NCBI GenBank assembly: GCA_964657885.1
Contig: CAZZWO010000003.1
Coordinates: 1 to 45,400, forward strand
Source of the DNA: BOG-908 sp964657885
GTDB lineage: Bacteria; Pseudomonadota; Alphaproteobacteria; Acetobacterales; Acetobacteraceae
Reading direction: 5' to 3'
DNA: 45,400 bases
Positions 40,469 to 45,400 of this stretch are shown here, piece after piece. The position numbers and the translations under genes were made by a program. Numbering within the stretch: position 1 is the stretch's first letter; the number at the start of each line of letters is the position of its first letter. The notes under the pieces were generated by a model. That model saw only the letters and a program-made list of their open reading frames with translations, did not search any database and was not told the DNA's origin.

Positions 40469-42030
40469 TTGACGTGCTGCGGGCCGTCCTGCGGGCCGGT
40501 GAGGACAACCTGTTCGCTGCGCCTTGGCTCGGCGCCGCCGAGATAGATGCTTTCCTCGAGCGAAACCTTCGCGCCCTCGGCACGCAGGCGCCAGCCGCCG
40601 CTGGGCAGCCGCAACAGCACCGCCTCGCCGTCCTGCTGCAGGCTGGCGATCACCGATGGATGCAGGTGGAAGCGGATCACGTAGGGCTGCGGCGTCGGCG
40701 CTTCGATCACGTCCTCGCCGCGGATGTCCTCGCCGCTCTCGGCGAGGTAGAGGCGCCGGCGGTGGATCGCGCCGAACGGCTTGCGCCAGCCGTCATGGCT
40801 CGCTTCCAGCCAATGCGCGCCGTTCGCCTCCTGCCGTTCGACACCGACTTTTTCCGGCCGTCTGCCGAGGCCCGCAGGCTTCAGCTCCGACGAGCTGGTG
40901 TCGGCGATGATCAGGGTGGAGTGGGCGGCGGTCGCCCGGGCGGCATCGGTCCAGGCTGAGGCCCCGATCGGCGCCGCGCCGCAGTTCACGATCAGCCGCT
41001 CGCGGCCGATCGACAGCTCGAAACTGAGCGTGCCGGCATGCGCCAGGCGGTCCTGGCCGGGCGGCGGCGGCGCGCCGGCATCCGCGATCAGCACGGTGCG
41101 TCCGGCCTGCAGACGGTGGAATCCGGTGTCCGGCAGCGAGGCGGGCGCGCGTCCGGCGCGGCCGGCCTGCGTCAACACCAGCTCGATCAGCGTCGCCGGC
41201 TCGTCGCGCGTGCCGTTGAACAGCGCCAGCCCGCCATCGCCATGCCGCAGCGTGCGGAGCGCCAGCGCCAGCCGGTCGATCGCGGCGCCCAGGGCGGCGG
41301 GCGCATCGGCGCCACCGAGATGCAGCAGCGCGCGAGTTTCGATCAGGTCGCGCAGGGCAACCAGGTGGGCGGCGGGGCTGCGTTCCAGGTGGCCGCCATC
41401 CGGCAGGATCTGGCGCCCGATCTCCTGCGGCAGGAAACGCAGCGCGCGGGCCAGGTAAGGCGCGTGGTCCGGCAGCGCGATCGACGCGGCGATCAGCCCG
41501 CGCAGCGCGGTCAGCGCGCGGCCGTCCTGCTCCTCGGCCGGCAATGCGGCGGACAGGATCCGCGCGTCGGAGACCAGGCGCCACATCATCTTCTGGCGGA
41601 ACTCGTCATCCGCACTGGCCGCGAAGAAGTCGTAATGCCCAAGCCAGGCCGCGATGCGCGAGCCGGCCACGTCCGGCCGTTGCGACAGCGGGTCGGCGTC
41701 GCCACCGCCGATCCAGTCGCCGACCAGCGCCCTCGCGCGCATGCGGGCGGCATCGGTGCCGATCACCCGCAGATCGCGCAGCCAGGTGAAGCCGTGGGCG
41801 TGCGCACGCATCACCGGATGGCCGCCCGCATCCGCCCAGCCGCCGGGTTTCAGTATCCGCATCGCGCCGGACAGCGTCAGCTCGCCCTTCAGCAGCCTGG
41901 CACCCCGGGCCGGATCGCCGGGCCAAGGGTCGCGCACCGGCACCGCCGGCGCATCGGGCACGCTCATCCTCAGCGTCGGAAGCCGGGCTAGGCGTAACCG
42001 AAGATGGCGGAGTCCGCGGCTCAGGCTCAC
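40444..42030 (-). CDS. Heparinase II/III-like protein
   Basis: 528 residues. The N-terminal helical toroid domain (about 60-300) is followed by the beta-rich heparinase II/III domain (RTVLIADAGAPPPPGQDRLAHAGTLSFELSIG, HSTLIIADTSSSELK, and YVIRFHLHPSV). This family, common in alphaproteobacteria next to rsmB or purH, may act as a polysaccharide lyase, though many members lack a proven activity. No signal peptide is seen, so it would be cytoplasmic. GTG 42030 overlaps the rpe stop as GTGA. Confidence 0.88.
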   Translation of the reverse strand: MSLSRGLRHLRLRLARLPTLRMSVPDAPAVPVRDPWPGDPARGARLLKGELTLSGAMRILKPGGWADAGGHPVMRAHAHGFTWLRDLRVIGTDAARMRARALVGDWIGGGDADPLSQRPDVAGSRIAAWLGHYDFFAASADDEFRQKMMWRLVSDARILSAALPAEEQDGRALTALRGLIAASIALPDHAPYLARALRFLPQEIGRQILPDGGHLERSPAAHLVALRDLIETRALLHLGGADAPAALGAAIDRLALALRTLRHGDGGLALFNGTRDEPATLIELVLTQAGRAGRAPASLPDTGFHRLQAGRTVLIADAGAPPPPGQDRLAHAGTLSFELSIGRERLIVNCGAAPIGASAWTDAARATAAHSTLIIADTSSSELKPAGLGRRPEKVGVERQEANGAHWLEASHDGWRKPFGAIHRRRLYLAESGEDIRGEDVIEAPTPQPYVIRFHLHPSVIASLQQDGEAVLLRLPSGGWRLRAEGAKVSLEESIYLGGAEPRRSEQVVLTGPQDGPQHVKWAITKVG

Positions 42031-42707
42031 GCGGCCGGGCCGCCCGCGCGCTCGCCACGGATGGCGGATATCGCGGCGCCGTAGTCCGGCGAGCCGAACA
42101 CCGCGGTGCCTGCAACGAAGGTGTCGGCGCCGGCGGCGATGCAGCGTGGTGCGGTGTGCGCGTCGATGCCGCCATCGACCTCCAGGCGGATGTCGCGTCC
42201 CGATGCGTCGATCAATTGTCGCAATTCGGCGATCTTGCCCAATTGGGTCTCGATGAACTTCTGGCCGCCGAAGCCGGGGTTCACCGACATCACCAGGATG
42301 ATGTCGAGCAGGTCGATCACCGTCGCCGCATGGGCCACCGGGGTGCCGGGGTTGAGCACCAGCCCTGCCCGCTTGCCGAGTGCGCGGATCGCCTGCAGCG
42401 ATCGGTGCGGGTGCGGCCCGGCTTCCGGATGGATCAGGATATGGTCGGCCCCCGCCTCGGCAAATGCGGCAAGGTAGGGGTCGGCCGGCGCGATCATCAG
42501 ATGCACGTCGAACGGCATGCGGGTGAGCGGACGCAAAGCCTTGAGCACCACCGGGCCGAAGCTGATGTTGGGCACGAAATGGCCGTCCATCACGTCCAGA
42601 TGCAGCCAGTCCGCGCCGGCCTTCTCGATCGCGGCCACTTCCTCGGCCAGCCGCGCGAAATCGGCGGCGAGCAGGCTGGGTGCGACGATGATCCGGGGCT
42701 GCGCCAT
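42027..42707 (-). CDS. rpe: Ribulose-phosphate 3-epimerase
   Basis: 226-residue TIM-barrel enzyme interconverting ribulose 5-phosphate and xylulose 5-phosphate in the pentose phosphate pathway. LHLDVMDGHFVPNISFG, VHLMI, MSVNPGFGGQKF and EVDGGI contain the metal ligands and phosphate site. ATG 42707 begins 59 nt after rsmB, and it overlaps the heparinase-like gene by GTGA. Confidence 0.97.
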   Translation of the reverse strand: MAQPRIIVAPSLLAADFARLAEEVAAIEKAGADWLHLDVMDGHFVPNISFGPVVLKALRPLTRMPFDVHLMIAPADPYLAAFAEAGADHILIHPEAGPHPHRSLQAIRALGKRAGLVLNPGTPVAHAATVIDLLDIILVMSVNPGFGGQKFIETQLGKIAELRQLIDASGRDIRLEVDGGIDAHTAPRCIAAGADTFVAGTAVFGSPDYGAAISAIRGERAGGPAA

Positions 42708-42765
42708 CGCTGGGTTCTAGTGTGCCGCCGCGTGGCCGGGCAAGCGTGTGCCGGTCCGGACCGTG

Positions 42766-43998
42766 TCAGGCTTTCACGAAGCGCGCGCAGAAGAATCCGT
42801 CCAGCCCGCCACGATCCGCCCACATCGACGGGATCGTGCGGAGATCGCCGGCGGCGGTGCGCCCCTCCGGCAATCCCGATAATTCCTCGGGGGTGAACGG
42901 CGAAGGCGTCAGGCCGTAGCGGTCGAGTCCTTGCACGCGCTGTGCCCCCTCCTCGTCCTGCAGCGAGCAGACGGCATAGATCAGCCGGCCGCCGGGCCGC
43001 AGCATGGCCGATGCCGCCTCGATCAGCCGATCCTGGCCGGCGGTCAGCGACGCCATGTCCTGCGGCCGTTTCAGATGCGGCAGGTCCGGGTGCCGGCGGA
43101 TGGTTCCGGTCGCCGAACACGGCGCATCGAGCAGCACGGCATCGAGCAACTCGGCCGGACGCCAGACCGTCGCGTCGGCATGCACGATCTGCGGCGACAA
43201 GCCGAGGCGGGCGAGGTTTTCGTGCAGGCGGGGCAGGCGCCGCTCGTGGATCTCCACCGCGATCACCTGCGCGCCGGCCGCGGCCATCTGCGCCGCCTTG
43301 CCGCCCGGCGCCGCGCACAGATCGGCGACACGCTCGCCCGGCTTTGCGGCGAGCAGGCTGGCGGGCAACGACGCAGCCGCGTCCTGCACCCAGAAATCGC
43401 CCGCCGCGAAACCGGGCAGGTCGGTCACCCTGGTGCCCGCCGGCAGCCTTACGGAGCCTGTCGGCAACCGCACGCCACCCTCGGGCAGTGCCGCGCCCGG
43501 CTTCAGGCTGAGATCGAGCGGCGCCTCGGTCTGGTGCGCGACCGCGATGGCCCGCGCCTCGGCGCCCCATGACGCCCAAAGCCATTGCGGGGTGTCGAGC
43601 CGGGGCGAGTCCAAGTCGGCCAGGGCAGCCGCGCCCCCTTCCGCCACCCGCCGCAGCACCGCGTTCACCAGCCCGGCGAACGCGGCAAGCTTTTGCGACC
43701 TGGCGAGATCGACCGAGGTCGCGACCGCCGCATGCGCGGGGGTATCCAGGAACAGCAACTGCGCGGCGCCGAGGCGGAGGATCAGGCGCACTGCGTCCGG
43801 CGGCGACCGCTTCAGATGCGGCTCCAGCACCGCGTCCAGCGTGCCCGAACGCCGCAGCACCGTCGCCGCAAGCCGGTGTGCGGCAGCGCGGTCCCGGGCG
43901 TCGGCGGCCGGCAGCCGGTCCAGCGCCTCCTCCAGCGGGCGATGCTGGTCGGTGACGGCGCGCAGAAGCTGCAGGGCGAGACTGCGTGTGGCATCCAT
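42766..43998 (-). CDS. rsmB: 16S rRNA m5C967 methyltransferase (RsmB)
   Basis: 410 residues. An N-terminal NusB-like domain precedes the methyltransferase core: LCAAPGGKAAQM (SAM binding), LLDAPCSATGTIRRHPD (catalytic Cys region) and YAVCSLQDEEG (second Cys), ending DGFFCARF. ATG 43998 fits the family start (MDATRSLALQLL); a longer frame begins at 44067. No clear Shine-Dalgarno is seen. It is divergent from the ArnT-like gene with only 45 nt between starts. Confidence 0.96.
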   Translation of the reverse strand: MDATRSLALQLLRAVTDQHRPLEEALDRLPAADARDRAAAHRLAATVLRRSGTLDAVLEPHLKRSPPDAVRLILRLGAAQLLFLDTPAHAAVATSVDLARSQKLAAFAGLVNAVLRRVAEGGAAALADLDSPRLDTPQWLWASWGAEARAIAVAHQTEAPLDLSLKPGAALPEGGVRLPTGSVRLPAGTRVTDLPGFAAGDFWVQDAAASLPASLLAAKPGERVADLCAAPGGKAAQMAAAGAQVIAVEIHERRLPRLHENLARLGLSPQIVHADATVWRPAELLDAVLLDAPCSATGTIRRHPDLPHLKRPQDMASLTAGQDRLIEAASAMLRPGGRLIYAVCSLQDEEGAQRVQGLDRYGLTPSPFTPEELSGLPEGRTAAGDLRTIPSMWADRGGLDGFFCARFVKA

Positions 43999-44043
43999 GG
44001 CGGGTAAATGGCGCAACCGCATGCTGCATGATAGGGCGGCCGC

Positions 44044-45400
44044 ATGCGCGTTGCCGAAACCAGTCATCCGGGCGGAGCCGGAGCTACCGCGTCGCAGGCG
44101 TCCTGGCTCGACGGGCCGCCGGCCAGGGCGAGGCTGCTGCTGGTGGTGTTCTGCCTGGCTCTGTGGCTGCCGGGCTTTTTCAGCCTACCGCCGGGGGACC
44201 GCGACGAGAGCCGGTTCGCCCAGGCCACCAGGCAGATGAACGAGACCGGCGACTACGTGCGGATCATGAACGGCACCGAGCCGCGCAACCGCAAGCCGAT
44301 CGGCATCTATTGGCTGCAGGCGCCGTTTGCGCTTGCTGCCGGGCCCGGCCTTGCCAACCCGATCTGGCCGTATCGCATCCCCTCGCTGCTTGGCGGGCTG
44401 CTGGCGGTGCTCGCGACCTTCGAGGCTGGGCTCTGGCTGACCCGGAGCCGCCGCACCGCCGTGCTGTCCGCCGCAATGCTCGCCGGATGCGTGCTGCTGA
44501 CCACCGAGACGCATATCGCGAAAACCGACGCCGCCCTGCTCGGCGCCACCACGCTCGCCATGGCGATCCTGTCGCGCGCCTGGATGGGGGTGCCGGTACC
44601 GCGCTGGCAGGCGGCCCTGTTCTGGCTGGCGGCAGCCGCCGGCATCCTGCTTAAAGGGCCGATCACGCCGCTGGTCGTCGTGCTCGCCGCCGCCACGCTG
44701 TGTGTCTGGGAACGGCGTGCTCGCTGGCTCGCGGTCCTGCGGCCAGGCTGGGGCGTGCCGCTGATGCTGGCGGCGGTGATGCCCTGGTTCGTGGCGATCG
44801 GCTTCGCCACGCATGGGGCGTTTTTCACCGATGCGGTCGGCGGCGATCTGGGGCGCAAGCTGGCCGGCGGGGCCGAGGCGCATGGCGCGCCGCCGGGCCT
44901 GCACCTTGTTCTGCTGCCGCTGCTCGCCTTCCCCTCCACCCTGCCGGTGATTGCCGGCCTGCCTGCCGCCTGGGCCGGCCGTCGCGAGGCGGCGACGCGC
45001 TTCCTGATCGCCTGGGCGCTGCCGGCTTGGCTGGTGTTCGAGGCGGTGCCGACCAAGCTGCCGCACTACACCCTGCCGCTATACCCGGCCCTGTTCCTGC
45101 TCGCCGGCATCGCCCTCGACCGCCCGCCCGCCCGCTGGACGAACATCGTCGCGCGGAGCGGCCTGGCTGCAGCGGCCGGACTGATCGCGGCCGGCGCCAT
45201 CGCCCTGCCGCTCGCACTGCACGCGCCGTGGTGGACCGGCGTCGCGCCCGCTTTATGCACGGTGCTGGTGGCATGGCTGGCGTGGCGGCGGCACCTGACA
45301 CTGGCGCTGCTGGCCGCGATCCCGCTTTACACCGCGCTGTTGCAAGGCGAGTTGCCACACCTCCGGCCGCTCTGGATCGGGCCGCGGGTGATCGAGGCCC
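44044..45400 (+). CDS. ArnT-like GT-C glycosyltransferase (partial, runs off right edge)
   Basis: At least 452 residues in the window, with 10 or more hydrophobic helices. After the first helix comes PPGDRDESRFAQATRQM, the acidic first external loop of GT83/ArnT proteins, and RKPIGIYWLQAPF follows as in the family. These enzymes transfer a sugar from an undecaprenyl-type lipid carrier, often to lipid A or other glycans, in the inner membrane. The start ATG 44044 is 45 nt from the divergent rsmB start. C-terminal part is missing. The donor sugar is not predictable. Confidence 0.9.
   Translation, partial: MRVAETSHPGGAGATASQASWLDGPPARARLLLVVFCLALWLPGFFSLPPGDRDESRFAQATRQMNETGDYVRIMNGTEPRNRKPIGIYWLQAPFALAAGPGLANPIWPYRIPSLLGGLLAVLATFEAGLWLTRSRRTAVLSAAMLAGCVLLTTETHIAKTDAALLGATTLAMAILSRAWMGVPVPRWQAALFWLAAAAGILLKGPITPLVVVLAAATLCVWERRARWLAVLRPGWGVPLMLAAVMPWFVAIGFATHGAFFTDAVGGDLGRKLAGGAEAHGAPPGLHLVLLPLLAFPSTLPVIAGLPAAWAGRREAATRFLIAWALPAWLVFEAVPTKLPHYTLPLYPALFLLAGIALDRPPARWTNIVARSGLAAAAGLIAAGAIALPLALHAPWWTGVAPALCTVLVAWLAWRRHLTLALLAAIPLYTALLQGELPHLRPLWIGPRVIEA

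Noticed and set aside
44044..45400. A dolichyl-type mannosyltransferase instead of an ArnT-like enzyme
   Set aside because: The acidic DRDESRFAQATRQM loop and the following RKPIGIYWLQAPF fit GT83 better, though both belong to the GT-C fold.
1..45400. CRISPR arrays, insertion sequences, prophage, tRNA or rRNA genes
   Set aside because: No regularly spaced direct repeats, transposase or integrase frames, or cloverleaf-like sequences were seen; gaps between genes are all short.

Overview
This 45.4 kb window is a GC-rich, densely packed bacterial chromosome segment. Gene content and style (yfgM-like/bamB/der, rsmB-rpe-heparinase, HWE histidine kinase, intracellular Cys-type PHA depolymerase, GTTC-N7-GTTC LexA-type boxes, frequent TTG/GTG starts with good Shine-Dalgarno sites) point to an alphaproteobacterium, most likely Rhodospirillales/Acetobacteraceae. 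That assignment is inference from gene content; there is no rRNA or tRNA in the window. I see no insertion sequence, prophage or CRISPR array.

Layout. (1) 1-5067: membrane-bound formate dehydrogenase, split over two divergent transcripts. The catalytic subunit reads through an in-frame UGA that I interpret as selenocysteine, followed by a SECIS-like hairpin; two tiny accessory ORFs flank it. (2) 5134-7231: a 56-residue acidic protein, then inositol-1-phosphate synthase coupled to a histidine phosphatase. (3) 7241-16856: a glycan or surface-polysaccharide locus (GT9-like protein, methyltransferases, CelD-like GNAT, GT4, a circularly permuted beta-xylosidase-like TIM barrel, nucleotidyltransferase, CgeB-like protein, HAD phosphatase), with nhaA inserted on the opposite strand behind a structured leader. 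(4) 16920-21991: ferritin-like DUF892 protein, exported GlcG/HbpS-like protein, panB-purD, xseA. (5) 21997-27770: a large nested inverted repeat, a radical SAM protein preceded by two LexA-type boxes, a four-PAS HWE kinase, phaZ and a GST. (6) 27796-35169: a GH63-type glucosidase, then the homogentisate pathway (hppD-hmgA-fahA-Rieske) with a divergent MarR regulator and a palindromic operator candidate. (7) 35180-45400: small lipoprotein, yfgM-like/bamB/der, a GT4/heparinase/rpe/rsmB run on the minus strand, and the start of an ArnT-like glycosyltransferase.

Most likely under-described elements: the circularly permuted glycosidase and the translationally coupled sugar cluster around it; the nhaA leader, whose outer strand can pair with the Shine-Dalgarno; the doubly LexA-boxed radical SAM gene; the selenocysteine formate dehydrogenase; and the Rieske protein fused by overlap to the homogentisate operon. 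Many neighbouring genes overlap by 4 nt (ATGA, GTGA, TTGA), and two convergent pairs share a CTAG stop, so the region is read as compact coupled operons. No intergenic stretch exceeds about 220 nt.
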